A stretch of 21,874 bases of DNA from a virus: positions 1-21,874 of IMG/VR virus record IMGVR_UViG_3300010354_000782; one strand, given 5' to 3'. Both the position numbers and the translations under genes were made by a program. Of the stretch, positions 1 to 8,009 are shown one piece after another (the first letter of the stretch is position 1; every line of letters starts with the position of its first letter). The notes under the pieces are model-generated. The model searched no databases and was not told the DNA's origin. It saw nothing but the letters and a program-made list of their open reading frames with translations.

Positions 1-232
1 CAGAAACGTATCCGCCTCCACCACCGGCACCACTGGTTCCAAAATAACAAGAACCAGAAGCTCCTCCACCACCCCATACTTGAGCAGTAATATTAGAAAC
101 TCCAGTAGGAATAAGAAAATTACTTTCTACGAAAGGAATTACTGTAGTGAATGGTTTAGCATTTCCTGTGGTAGGAAATTCATTACTCAAAAAAGTTCCA
201 CCACCAGTGAATAACATCTGAATAATAGACAT
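1..232 (-). CDS. Glycine-rich virion protein, N-terminal part (cut by window edge)
   Basis: The reading frame opens at an ATG at 232 and runs off the left edge, giving 77 residues with no stop. It starts MSIIQMLFTGGG, then has a short beta-like stretch (TVIPFVESNFLIPTGVSNITAQVWGGGG) and a rising glycine content (GTSGAGGGGGYVS). The pattern of a few strands, then QVWGGGG, then Gly runs matches the glycine-rich domain common in phage tail-fibre and tail-tip proteins. It begins 2 bases after the stop of the 833-aa gene, so it is the next gene of the same late operon. Its full length and function cannot be told from this fragment. A role in the tail fibre or another virion surface part is inferred from domain type and position. 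Confidence 0.7.
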   Translation of the reverse strand, partial: MSIIQMLFTGGGTFLSNEFPTTGNAKPFTTVIPFVESNFLIPTGVSNITAQVWGGGGASGSCYFGTSGAGGGGGYVS

Positions 233-234
233 AA

Positions 235-2736
235 TTATAGACCAACTCCAGAAATTAAAAATGTATTAGTAAACCCTGGGCCAGATGGTTGTCTATCCAC
301 ACATAACAAAGTTGCAATACCATTTCTAGATAAGTTTCTATTTGATGATACATTACTGTTTTGAGCACCTAAAATGAGTGCAGATCCTCCAGCCTGAATA
401 CTGATAGTGACAGTATTTCTATTTACGATTGTAACTGCATCTCCAACTTGGAAATCTCCATCCTGTATGGTAATATTACTAAGAACTATTCTAGACTTAC
501 CAACATCTGCCGATGTAATAGCTGCAGGAGCTGCTTCTGGTATTGGTTCTCTTGGTGGAATTGCTCTGAAATTGCCATTCAAATCAGATAATGTTCTAGT
601 TGATGGATTATATTTTAATCCCCCTGCATACATTGTTGCCGCAATAGCAACGCCATTAATTGCAAAATCAACATCATCAGTAGGAACTCCGGGTAGATAA
701 AAGCTCCTAGTATCTGTAAGGGGGTCAACTGCTGTAATAGCAATACCAGTGGTTCCTCCAATAGCAGAAAGAGAAAATTCTGACCAACTTATACCGATTC
801 CAGTGTTGTTAAAATATGTGCTTCCAGTTGCAACTAAAACTTGAGCCTCAGATCCAATAAAACCACCACCAAATTGACCAAATGGGGACAGTGCTGCAAT
901 TGTCAAAATTCCAACTTGACCAAATGGAGTCCCATCAGTAGTTCCTAAAGCAAGATTTGTAATTCTTGCATTATCAATTGTTGCAATTCCAATTGTTGCA
1001 ACACCGATTGTTGCAATTCCAGTTGTAGGAACAATTAAATTTTTAACTGAACCAAACCCAATCGTAGCAACACCTATATTTGCTGCAGTAATAGTTGCAT
1101 AACCAATCGTTGCTATTCCAGAAGGTAGATTTAAATTAGTAACATTAAGATTGGGAACAGTAGCCACTCCACTCACATAAAGGTCATTTAGAGTGGATAG
1201 ACCACTAACTCTCAACCTTTGCAAGATTCCTACTTCTTCCAAGAAAGAAGTTGTAACAGAAGATCCGACTGTCGATATACTCAGAACAACATTTCCGTCT
1301 ATTTTATATACCTTATTAATTGGGAAAATATTAATATTTTCTGAGGATCTTAAAGAGTCTGTTAATGAATTATACGTAAATCTCTTCTGACTTGCTCCAA
1401 TACCAATTTCAATTCCAGCATCATTTAGTAAAACACTATCAGATATTGTAGTCGCAATTCCAACTCTAGCATCGGCAATCATAACAACGCTAGAATAGAT
1501 CTGTGTGGTTCCACCATCTACATAAAGATCGCCCTTAATTCTTACAATTCCAGTATCATCTCCAACTACTGCAGGATCAATTATAATTTCTGAAGGTCCA
1601 CTTATAATTCCAGTAGTTGAGAACCCTAGACTACCGATAAAGATACCATCTGCAGTTGTCTCAAGTTTTTTAACATTATCATAATATAATTCTACTGCTC
1701 CATTAGTTGTAAAGACTGCATAATTTTCGGTCAATGAAGTATCTTTAAATTCAATGTTATCACCTGCGATTACTAAGTTCCCCGTTGGATTATTTTCAAG
1801 TATGTAACTATTGTTTGTTGCCGAATCGTGGTATATCGAAAGATCACTTGATACACCAACAGTGATTTTAGAATCATCTGGAAGAGATAATGTTCCGGCA
1901 ATTCCGGTATTGCCATTCACATAAAGTCTATATTGATCATCTATTGCAGTTGTTCCAATTCCCACTGAAGTGACAGAAGAATATGCTCCAACATATACCT
2001 CACCTTTTTGTGGGGCAATATTAATATCTCCAGTATCAAGATTTGCAGTTAATACATTGTATTCCCCAGTAAAATCTGTTCCGATTGGAATTCCTTTTAC
2101 TGTAAAAGCATTATAGTCTCCTGGAACATCCGGACTTACTCCAAACTCATCTCTTCTGCGAGTATCAATCCGAACTACTCCGCCAACTCGACTCGTATCT
2201 ACAACACCAACCTGAGAAACGTTTGCTGCCAGACTAACTAACAACCCATCAACTTCTGTGAATAATCCCGAAGTGACAGTATTTGCTAATCCTGAAAATG
2301 TCATTCCAGAATCTGTAGTAGCGCGAGAACCTGGAAGATCGCCAATTAAAATATTACTTGCTTCTTTGTCTGTGATTAAATGAATTTCAGAAAGTGGAGT
2401 TGTTGTTCCAATTCCAATTTTTCCATCATTCTTTAAATTAAAATAAGGAATTCGTGGAGGATCGTTCTGATCTGCAAGGTCTTTATTATCAATTAAAAGA
2501 ACATCACCAGTTCCTTTCTGCAGAATTCTAACTGCAGGAAAAGGGTCTCTTGAAATAATATGAACTCTTGCACCTATTGCTTGGGAAGTTCCAATACCAA
2601 CAGTTCCCGTATCATTATCAACATTAAAGAAAACATCTTGAATTGCAGATGGATACGGGTCAGGAGGAACAGGTTCTTCTACAAATTGCTCTTCTAATAA
2701 TTGGGCAAGATATTCTTCTTCATTTAAACCAGCCAT
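235..2736 (-). CDS. Fibre-like virion structural protein with GIGT/GIATIG repeats (833 aa)
   Basis: This is a large, Gly/Thr/Ile/Val-rich, beta-repeat protein with no recognisable enzyme motif. VGIGT or IGIGT motifs recur near residues 46, 107 and 258, as in fibre proteins that carry intramolecular-chaperone repeats. Residues 275-370 hold the marine-phage fibre module (YVNGNTGIAGTLSL, DLSIYHD, VELYYDNVKKLETTADGIFI). Residues 540-590 are a run of GIATIG-type hexads. The C-terminus (740-833) looks like a compact cap (DVGKSRIVLSN, AVTIVNRN). The N-terminus is acidic (NEEEYLAQLLEEQ) and could dock on the baseplate. The ATG at 2736 follows an AAGGA about 11 bases upstream and lies 14 bases after the oxygenase stop. 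It is probably a tail fibre or other elongated trimer; the exact T4 counterpart is not clear. Confidence 0.75.
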   Translation of the reverse strand: MAGLNEEEYLAQLLEEQFVEEPVPPDPYPSAIQDVFFNVDNDTGTVGIGTSQAIGARVHIISRDPFPAVRILQKGTGDVLLIDNKDLADQNDPPRIPYFNLKNDGKIGIGTTTPLSEIHLITDKEASNILIGDLPGSRATTDSGMTFSGLANTVTSGLFTEVDGLLVSLAANVSQVGVVDTSRVGGVVRIDTRRRDEFGVSPDVPGDYNAFTVKGIPIGTDFTGEYNVLTANLDTGDINIAPQKGEVYVGAYSSVTSVGIGTTAIDDQYRLYVNGNTGIAGTLSLPDDSKITVGVSSDLSIYHDSATNNSYILENNPTGNLVIAGDNIEFKDTSLTENYAVFTTNGAVELYYDNVKKLETTADGIFIGSLGFSTTGIISGPSEIIIDPAVVGDDTGIVRIKGDLYVDGGTTQIYSSVVMIADARVGIATTISDSVLLNDAGIEIGIGASQKRFTYNSLTDSLRSSENINIFPINKVYKIDGNVVLSISTVGSSVTTSFLEEVGILQRLRVSGLSTLNDLYVSGVATVPNLNVTNLNLPSGIATIGYATITAANIGVATIGFGSVKNLIVPTTGIATIGVATIGIATIDNARITNLALGTTDGTPFGQVGILTIAALSPFGQFGGGFIGSEAQVLVATGSTYFNNTGIGISWSEFSLSAIGGTTGIAITAVDPLTDTRSFYLPGVPTDDVDFAINGVAIAATMYAGGLKYNPSTRTLSDLNGNFRAIPPREPIPEAAPAAITSADVGKSRIVLSNITIQDGDFQVGDAVTIVNRNTVTISIQAGGSALILGAQNSNVSSNRNLSRNGIATLLCVDRQPSGPGFTNTFLISGVGL
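967..1119 (-). repeat. GIATIG-type hexapeptide coding repeats
   Basis: Residues about 540-590 of the 833-aa protein repeat G-(I/V)-A-T-I-G with small interruptions. In DNA this is a set of imperfect 18-base units of the type attgttgcaattccaa. Such short hydrophobic repeats fit a beta-helix or triple beta-spiral shaft. They are coding repeats, not a CRISPR array. Confidence 0.8.
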
Positions 2737-2750
2737 AAGTCAATAATCCT

Positions 2751-3419
2751 TTAGAATGATAACCATTGATTGGGGTGAGGCAATGCTTGATGATAAAGTT
2801 TATATTCTTCTTTTAAGCATAGTTTAATGTCACCTGCGATTACATATCTATCAGTTAAATTATCTTTCTTTAAAGTTGAATGAATTAATTTACTGGGAAA
2901 TATAACAACTGTCCCTTCATGAGGTGTAATTGTATAATTATCGCAATTGTATCGATTAAACTTCCTAATCAAATTATATTTATTCGTTGTTTCAAAGAGC
3001 GCATCTGCAACCTCATTCATATTATCTTTATTATGAACGCAAAATTTATCGGAAGATTCATCTGACGAAATGTAATAGCAAAAAGAAATATCAGATGCAT
3101 TATGAGTGTGTGGTTTTAATTGAGGAATATCTTTGTTATGATATCCAATCCAAGATTTAGTGATATAAAACTCTAACTTATAAGAATCAACATCAAATAA
3201 TTCAAGATACTTAACCACAGAACGTTTTAATGAATCAAAAAAACTTTTATAATTTGGATTTAAATGTAAAGAACTTCTTCCAGAATTTTCTGGAGTATCA
3301 TTTTCATATCCATTAAACCAAAGAGTTTTTAGTTCTTCAAAATATTCGTTTTTAAATTCTTGGTGAACGTCTATTTCATCTTGAGCAACAACTATAGGAA
3401 AAACTTCGTGAACCTTCAT
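2751..3419 (-). CDS. 2OG-Fe(II) oxygenase family protein
   Basis: The 222-aa protein has the double-stranded beta-helix signature of the phage and marine bacterial 2-oxoglutarate/Fe(II) oxygenases. Near residues 103-115 it has HTHNASDISFCYYI, giving the first iron ligands (H104 or H106 with D110). Near 163-180 it has TPHEGTVVIFPSKLIHS, giving the distal His180. It is followed by DRYVIAGDI, whose Arg191 would bind the 2OG carboxylate. This matches the family form H-x-H...S-x-YY...G-x-(L/V)-x-FPS-x-x-x-H...R. The gene lies 3 bases after the 262-aa gene and 14 bases before the fibre gene. The substrate is unknown. Hydroxylation of a virion or host protein is inference only. Such genes are common in cyanophage structural regions. 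Confidence 0.8.
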   Translation of the reverse strand: MKVHEVFPIVVAQDEIDVHQEFKNEYFEELKTLWFNGYENDTPENSGRSSLHLNPNYKSFFDSLKRSVVKYLELFDVDSYKLEFYITKSWIGYHNKDIPQLKPHTHNASDISFCYYISSDESSDKFCVHNKDNMNEVADALFETTNKYNLIRKFNRYNCDNYTITPHEGTVVIFPSKLIHSTLKKDNLTDRYVIAGDIKLCLKEEYKLYHQALPHPNQWLSF

Positions 3420-3422
3420 ATA

Positions 3423-4211
3423 TCAAGTATTAATATTATATTCATCATTATCGCCTGGATAATCGTTAGGTGTCAATCCTTCATACTCAGGAATTAACTT
3501 ATCACCGTCAATTCTTTCCGCATAGATTGTATAAAAACAGTCTATCGGCAGTCCACCATTTGATTGTAATGTAACTTGCTCATCATTCCAACCTTTTACA
3601 ATTATATCTTGATGAGAACCAATAGGAGTTAATGTGACAGTAATATTTTTAATATCTACAAAATCTTTCCAATAATCTGGAAGTTCAATTGTGTTTTTAT
3701 TTTTGACTCTACCACGAATATAAACATCATTGGAAGGACTTTCTGGACAAGTGTGTCTTAATCTCCAACCTTCTTTTGATGGGTGAGGAATATCAAAGTT
3801 TTTCTTATTTGATAATCTATGTCCACCACAGTTAGACCATACATCACCCTGCGCTTTTAAACTTCCTCCTAAAAAAATATCAGTTCCGGCAGTAATTGTT
3901 CTTGAAACATCTAAGTGATCAAAAATAGCAGCATTTCCTTTTACTGCAAGGGAATATGGAGAATGATTTACAACTTTACAAGCTGCTAAATTTCCAGGAA
4001 TTACGCAAGGGGGAGAGTCTCTATTCTTATTTGGACCGATCATTACGGTTGCCCAAATAGAAGGAAATGTTTTCGCGTTCCCGAATATAGCTGGTCCTTC
4101 GGCAAACATAGATCCACGAATTTCATTCGGACCTCTTCCTAAAATTTCCGGTTTTCCAAATCCAAGAAAAAGTCTTTTTCCTACAGCAATATCATCGAAA
4201 GAAAATGCCAT
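3423..4211 (-). CDS. Virion structural protein with IPHP motif (262 aa)
   Basis: No enzyme signature is visible. The first 130 residues are a series of short beta-like segments (GKPEILGRGPNEIRGSMFAEGPAIFG, AVKGNAAIF, ITAGTDIFLGGSLKAQGDV) suggesting a stacked beta or spike-like body. Residues 139-168 contain NFDIPHPSKEGWRLRH followed by C-x-E-S-P and DVYIRGRV. This resembles a motif (FDIPHP...HRLRH...E.P...Y.RG) found in virion and fibre-related proteins of many phages. The remaining C-terminal part resembles a small beta-sandwich (NITVTLTPIG, IIVKGWNDEQVTL, FYTIYAER). It sits 11 bases after the spike-like gene and just before the oxygenase. A role at the tail tip or baseplate is inferred from context. 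The IPHP segment is sometimes linked to self-processing of fibres; that is not shown here. Confidence 0.7.
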   Translation of the reverse strand: MAFSFDDIAVGKRLFLGFGKPEILGRGPNEIRGSMFAEGPAIFGNAKTFPSIWATVMIGPNKNRDSPPCVIPGNLAACKVVNHSPYSLAVKGNAAIFDHLDVSRTITAGTDIFLGGSLKAQGDVWSNCGGHRLSNKKNFDIPHPSKEGWRLRHTCPESPSNDVYIRGRVKNKNTIELPDYWKDFVDIKNITVTLTPIGSHQDIIVKGWNDEQVTLQSNGGLPIDCFYTIYAERIDGDKLIPEYEGLTPNDYPGDNDEYNINT

Positions 4212-4222
4212 TTTTTTAATAC

Positions 4223-4807
4223 TTAAACTACGAAGTTTCCTTTATTATGTAGTTTGGCAATTTTAGATGGATATTTAGATTTTTTACCTTTGGAAGATCC
4301 AGTAGCACAATCAACCAATCCACCATAGATGTCCATAGAAGCATCTGCCACTAGTTGCATAACACCAGAAGAGAAGAACTTACATACTGAATCGGAATTC
4401 AATCTAATATTCTTAGAGTTTAATGTAATATCTTCATTTGACTCTAAAAGAATAGTTCCAGTTTTATTATCGCCACCTTTAGCAATCAGTTGAATATTTT
4501 CAGCATCAAGTTTGATTCTTCCATTCTTTGCCTTTAAAACAATATCACCATTAATTGCCTCAAAATAAATGGAATTAGAATTGTATGGAATATCATCACC
4601 TGCCTTAACATTAAATGCCCCAGGGCATCGGAGGATAGTCCAACCAGTTCTATGAGAGGTTGCATCCAATGTCATATAATGACGATAATCATATCCACTT
4701 CTTACCATATAAGCAGAGAGAACATTATCGTTATGAATATGCCCTCTCTTAGTTTCACTATCTTTAGTTCCCTTTCTATGGGCGTGATAGTTTTTCCTTT
4801 CTGCCAT
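4223..4807 (-). CDS. Beta-helix spike-like virion protein (194 aa)
   Basis: Residues about 83-165 form short, regular beta repeats (GDIVLKAKNGRIKLDAENIQL, GTILLESNEDITLNSKNIRLNS, GVMQLVADASMDIYGG). This is the pattern of the triple-stranded beta-helix in the T4 gp5 C-terminal needle and related spikes. The N-terminus is basic and His-rich (HAHRKGTKDSETKRGHIHND) and the C-terminus is Lys-rich. The ATG overlaps the TAA of the upstream gp5 3' part by one base (TAATG), which suggests translational coupling. By position after gp5 it may supply, or cap, the needle part that the local gp5 does not clearly encode. The spike fold is read from the repeat pattern and the function is inferred. Confidence 0.7.
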   Translation of the reverse strand: MAERKNYHAHRKGTKDSETKRGHIHNDNVLSAYMVRSGYDYRHYMTLDATSHRTGWTILRCPGAFNVKAGDDIPYNSNSIYFEAINGDIVLKAKNGRIKLDAENIQLIAKGGDNKTGTILLESNEDITLNSKNIRLNSDSVCKFFSSGVMQLVADASMDIYGGLVDCATGSSKGKKSKYPSKIAKLHNKGNFVV

Positions 4808-6489
4808 TAGAATTTACCTACACAATCAATAACTGAAATTACTTTCTCTCCCAAGGAAGGACTCATAACATCAATATTATCTCCAACTCTATTTACCTTG
4901 AATACTGGAATCAATTCTGCATTATAACCAGTCTCAGTTTCAACAAAAATTTCAGGCATCTCAGTAAATCCTTCTGCACCTCTTACAATATTGACTCCAA
5001 GTAATGAACCAACACCATTGAAAATTGGTTCTAAAATTGCACCTAAGTTTGGTTCCATAACAATTTTATCTTCTGGACTATAATCAAATCCAGAACTGAC
5101 CACATAGACTTCTTCAAGTTCTAATATCACGGGATATTGACCATTAGATAAAGTAGGTGATTCTGGTGAAATAGAAGTCACAACTCTATCAGTCAAATCA
5201 GGAGCAGTGATTGTTCCTGAGTTTGAAACTTTATAAGGAATTCCTCCAGGAATAACTTCAAGAATATTTCCATTTACATCTGAAATAGTCTCAGAAGAAC
5301 CTGCAGGAAGAGTAACAGTATCTCCTGGATTTAAATTGATAGTTTGACCAGGATCATAAGGTCTATCATAATCTAAGGTCGATCTTCTTACTTCTGTTTG
5401 ATCTTTTGTTTTCCATATTCTTCCTTCCCCACCAGTATCTCCATCGGGAGCAGGTAAATATCCAGTTCCAGGATCTATAATAATAACTCTCGCTACACCT
5501 CCAGCGGATGGAATTTGTGAATTAGTAGAAATTCCTGATGCTGGACCTTGAACTTTCTCAATTCTAAATGTGGCACCAGTTCCACCTTCAATAGTTACGA
5601 CATCTCCAACCTTATAATCAACTCCAGGGTCATAAATTGAAATACTAACTATTGCTCCACCTACTGCATCATCTTCATCTAAATTAATATCGTCCTCAAT
5701 TTCTATATTGACTGTCAATCCAGTTCCAGACCCACCTATTGTTGAAACATTTGAAGAATCTTCATAATCAACTCCCGAAGAAACTAAAGATATTTCTGTT
5801 GGAACTCCAGTAACATTATCATTATTTGGAGTATTTAAAGTATTTGGAGTATTTGGAGTATTTGGAGTATTTGGAGTATTTGCTGCGAAATCTGCAGCAG
5901 CATCAGTTGTGTTTGAAATCTGATCAAACAATGCTAAATTTTCGTCCCCCGACCAAAAATTATTTTGATTAGCTAAATTAACAAGAGTGGAATCTAAACC
6001 AAGTCCTGTTCCGGTTCCACCTTTATTAAAGTTATTCAGAACTACTTTTCCTACTGCACCCCTACCCTTTCCGCAAGGATCGCTAAAAGAAACAAAAGGA
6101 GCATCGACATAACCAGATCCGGGGCTAATCATATCAACTCCAATAATATCTCCAGATGCACTTACAACAGCGTTTGCTGCTGCCCCAAGACCACCACCCC
6201 CAAAAAAGGAAACCTTCGGTGGACCACATAAGATTGCACCAACATTACAAGTATCCTCAAATAAATCTGAAAAATCTAAACTCTTTAATGAACTTCCAAT
6301 AGAATCTCCAAGTGAGGTAACTTGTCCAACTGCACCAGTAACTTGTCCAACTGCACCAGTAACTTGTCCAACTACGCCACTAGCTTGATTTGCTAAATCA
6401 ACTGCTTGACTGCCAACTTTCTTTGCTTTATCGAATACTGACTTTAATTTTGCAAGAGATTCTCCATTATCCCCAGCACCACCCCACAC
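4807..6489 (-). CDS. gp5: gp5 baseplate hub protein, 3' part after an in-frame stop (560 aa from GTG)
   Basis: The first possible start is a GTG at 6489, but it is not convincing. The only SD-like sequence (GGAG) is one base from it, and the same frame stays open and coding-like back to 6690. I read this as the 3' part of gp5 rather than a separate gene. The product starts with an amphipathic stretch containing three VGQVTGA units. It then has a Thr-Pro-Asn run and five or six beta segments of the type (I/V)-x-x-x-G-x-(G/D)-Y, for example ISPGSGYVDAP, VSSGVDY, YDPGVDY, IDPGTGYLPAP and VSSGFDY. Such G-(S/T)-GY segments are frequent in cyanophage hub proteins and probably form a beta-rich spike extension. 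There is no lysozyme domain. It ends in TAA at 4807, overlapping the next ATG. Confidence 0.65.
   Translation of the reverse strand: MWGGAGDNGESLAKLKSVFDKAKKVGSQAVDLANQASGVVGQVTGAVGQVTGAVGQVTSLGDSIGSSLKSLDFSDLFEDTCNVGAILCGPPKVSFFGGGGLGAAANAVVSASGDIIGVDMISPGSGYVDAPFVSFSDPCGKGRGAVGKVVLNNFNKGGTGTGLGLDSTLVNLANQNNFWSGDENLALFDQISNTTDAAADFAANTPNTPNTPNTPNTLNTPNNDNVTGVPTEISLVSSGVDYEDSSNVSTIGGSGTGLTVNIEIEDDINLDEDDAVGGAIVSISIYDPGVDYKVGDVVTIEGGTGATFRIEKVQGPASGISTNSQIPSAGGVARVIIIDPGTGYLPAPDGDTGGEGRIWKTKDQTEVRRSTLDYDRPYDPGQTINLNPGDTVTLPAGSSETISDVNGNILEVIPGGIPYKVSNSGTITAPDLTDRVVTSISPESPTLSNGQYPVILELEEVYVVSSGFDYSPEDKIVMEPNLGAILEPIFNGVGSLLGVNIVRGAEGFTEMPEIFVETETGYNAELIPVFKVNRVGDNIDVMSPSLGEKVISVIDCVGKF
5822..5880 (-). 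repeat. 9-base tandem repeat coding Asn-Thr-Pro
   Basis: On the plus strand the unit gtatttgga is repeated about six times with minor changes. It codes an (N-T-P)n linker in the gp5 3' part. The phase is kept, so copy-number change would only alter linker length. Confidence 0.85.
6317..6379 (-). repeat. 21-base tandem repeat (3 copies)
   Basis: Three head-to-tail copies of gtaacttgtccaactgcacc(a), the last slightly diverged, code the heptad (VGQVTGA)n. A 21-base, 7-residue period suits a helical or coiled segment. The second copy is identical to the first, so the duplication is recent or maintained. Confidence 0.85.
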
Positions 6490-6693
6490 ACTCCATTGAT
6501 CTGTAACTTGAGAAGCTGGCTTTGATTCACAGCTAAAGAAACCCTGTAAAGATTTAACAGACTCAAAAATATTTGCAACGGCATCGATTTTAAATCCACT
6601 AAATCCTTTTAAAGAATTTCCTATTGCACCTATACTTGAAACAACTCCAAGTAGAGAATTTAAAGGTGTTAAAATATTATCAAGAGCACCTTA
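6490..6693 (-). other. In-frame TAA (6691-6693) and open coding-like stretch joining the two parts of gp5
   Basis: Downstream of the TAA at 6693-6691 the same frame stays open for 67 codons to the GTG at 6489 and on to 4807. The translated bridge starts GALDNILTPLNSLLGVVSS, ends FFSCESKPASQVTDQWSV, and looks like normal protein. It continues the hydrophobic, glycine-spaced pattern that ends the upstream part (LVGKIAGFL). No ATG, GTG or TTG occurs in this frame within the stretch. The two parts differ by no frameshift, so a single base change (for example from GAA, CAA or AAA) would restore a 997-residue protein. Confidence 0.8.
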
Positions 6694-7800
6694 AAGAAAT
6701 CCTGCTATTTTTCCAACTAAACCACCAACAAAATTTTCAATGACGCAAGCAGCAACATTTACGATTTTACTGACAAGAGATCCTAAGAATTTTCCAACTA
6801 AACCAAATAATCCTTTAACTACTTTATCAAAGACACAAGAAATTTTATTTAATGCTTTATCCTTTGCCTTTTTTACTTTAGGTCTTTCATTCGGGAAAAA
6901 GAAATGATAAGTATCTTTTACTGCATTATTAACTCTCTCTACAGTATTTTTTCTTAATTCTTTAACGATCCACTTAACTTTTTCTGAGACAAACTTAGTT
7001 GCCTCATCCATTGCCTTTTGTATTTTTTCGGAATACTTATTAATTAATCCCTTTTGCTCCGTTCCGAATTTTGAAAGATCTCTTGTAATCAATTCTACTT
7101 TTTGAACTAGATTACGAATATCAATTTGCAATCCTTTAATCTGATTAGCGCCATCACGTCTTGGTTTTGCTTCAGGTGTTGGAATATTTCCTTCTTTCTT
7201 TTGCGACTCTTCTTGAGCAGAATGATTAGATTGATTTTGACCTACTGTTGATTGCTGAATTGTTGGTTGTGGATCTACAGGAGTTCTTCCTGGTGGTTTT
7301 ACCTGTGTTGCAGCAACCTTTTCCTTTTTTTCTTTAATTGCCTGCTGAGATCTTCTATCTAATTTTTCGTATCCGTCAAAGGGAAGAAAAGGAACTTTTG
7401 GAATATTACGAGTTACTGTAACATATTCATTATTAGATAAAACTCCCATAATGACAGGAACTTGTCCATCCTCACCATCCATGAAGAATCCAAAGACAAA
7501 AGTTCCTTGTCTAAGTTGAGTAGATTCAGATGCTGTTGCTCCTCCAGAGCCAGCAGTCACAGGATACATTACAGTTGCCCAAGGTAAGTCATTATCGGGC
7601 AAAGCTTCACTATCCGCAGTATGATATCCCATAATTCGGACTCTATATCTTTCACCAAATCCCTTATGTTCGGAGTTAGTTAGTGTCCTTTTTCCAGGTT
7701 GATTGGTTTTCCACTTTGTGGCATCGGCAATCTGTCCGACCCACCAAACAAATCCGTCTCTACCTAGAAAATGTTTTTTAAATAATTCCTGTTCAATCAT
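6691..7800 (-). CDS. gp5: gp5 baseplate central hub protein, N-terminal part (OB fold)
   Basis: Residues about 12-125 match the T4 gp5 N-terminal OB-fold domain: GRDGFVWWVGQI, RYRVRIMGYHT, LPDNDLPWATVMYPVT, GTFVFGFFMDGEDGQVPVIMGVL. This domain sits on gp27 in the hub. Residues 150-215 are a polar Pro/Gln linker, 215-300 a probable coiled coil, and 318-369 a hydrophobic glycine-spaced tail. The T4 lysozyme domain that should follow the OB fold is absent. The ATG at 7800 overlaps the end of the 71-aa gene by 8 bases. The frame stops at TAA 6691 but continues in the same frame afterwards, so this is probably the first 369 residues of a longer hub protein. Identity as gp5 is firm; whether the stop is biological or a sequence error is open. 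Confidence 0.88.
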   Translation of the reverse strand: MIEQELFKKHFLGRDGFVWWVGQIADATKWKTNQPGKRTLTNSEHKGFGERYRVRIMGYHTADSEALPDNDLPWATVMYPVTAGSGGATASESTQLRQGTFVFGFFMDGEDGQVPVIMGVLSNNEYVTVTRNIPKVPFLPFDGYEKLDRRSQQAIKEKKEKVAATQVKPPGRTPVDPQPTIQQSTVGQNQSNHSAQEESQKKEGNIPTPEAKPRRDGANQIKGLQIDIRNLVQKVELITRDLSKFGTEQKGLINKYSEKIQKAMDEATKFVSEKVKWIVKELRKNTVERVNNAVKDTYHFFFPNERPKVKKAKDKALNKISCVFDKVVKGLFGLVGKFLGSLVSKIVNVAACVIENFVGGLVGKIAGFL

Positions 7801-8008
7801 CGTATACTCTACACTCTAATGCATCTGGGTGAGAATCGCAATATAACTCTAATGGCGATGGGTCATGATTTTCATCTGGATGATTTACTTGATACTGTTC
7901 AAGTGCTTCAACTTCATCTTCAAGATGACGACGACGTTGTCCACTAGTAGTTGGGTTATTTAATTCATCAAGATCATCATTAATATGTTGCTGAAGTGTT
8001 CTGTCCAT
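7793..8008 (-). CDS. Small acidic conserved phage protein (71 aa)
   Basis: I place the start at the ATG at 8008, one base after the gp27 stop (8010). An upstream in-frame ATG at 8047 would overlap gp27 by 38 bases and add 13 residues. The product (MDRTLQQHINDDLDELNN...) is strongly acidic, with a helical middle (RRRHLEDEVEALEQYQ) and a C-terminal motif LYCDSHPDALECRVYDD. A C-x6-8-C tail of the form YC..NPDA.ECRVY-D is familiar from small cyanophage proteins, but no function is known to me. It lies between the two hub genes gp27 and gp5 and overlaps gp5 by 8 bases, so it is co-translated with them. A chaperone or minor hub role would be a guess. Confidence 0.65.
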   Translation of the reverse strand: MDRTLQQHINDDLDELNNPTTSGQRRRHLEDEVEALEQYQVNHPDENHDPSPLELYCDSHPDALECRVYDD

Positions 8009-8009
8009 T

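Noticed and set aside
1-2736. Diversity-generating retroelement acting on the fibre genes
   Set aside because: No reverse transcriptase or template/variable repeat pair was seen in the window.
5822-6379. Tandem repeats as a CRISPR array or origin iterons
   Set aside because: Units are directly adjacent, in frame and coding; there are no spacers.
6480-6489. GTG at 6489 as a true independent gene start
   Set aside because: The SD-like GGAG is only one base away, and the same frame is coding-like upstream without another start.
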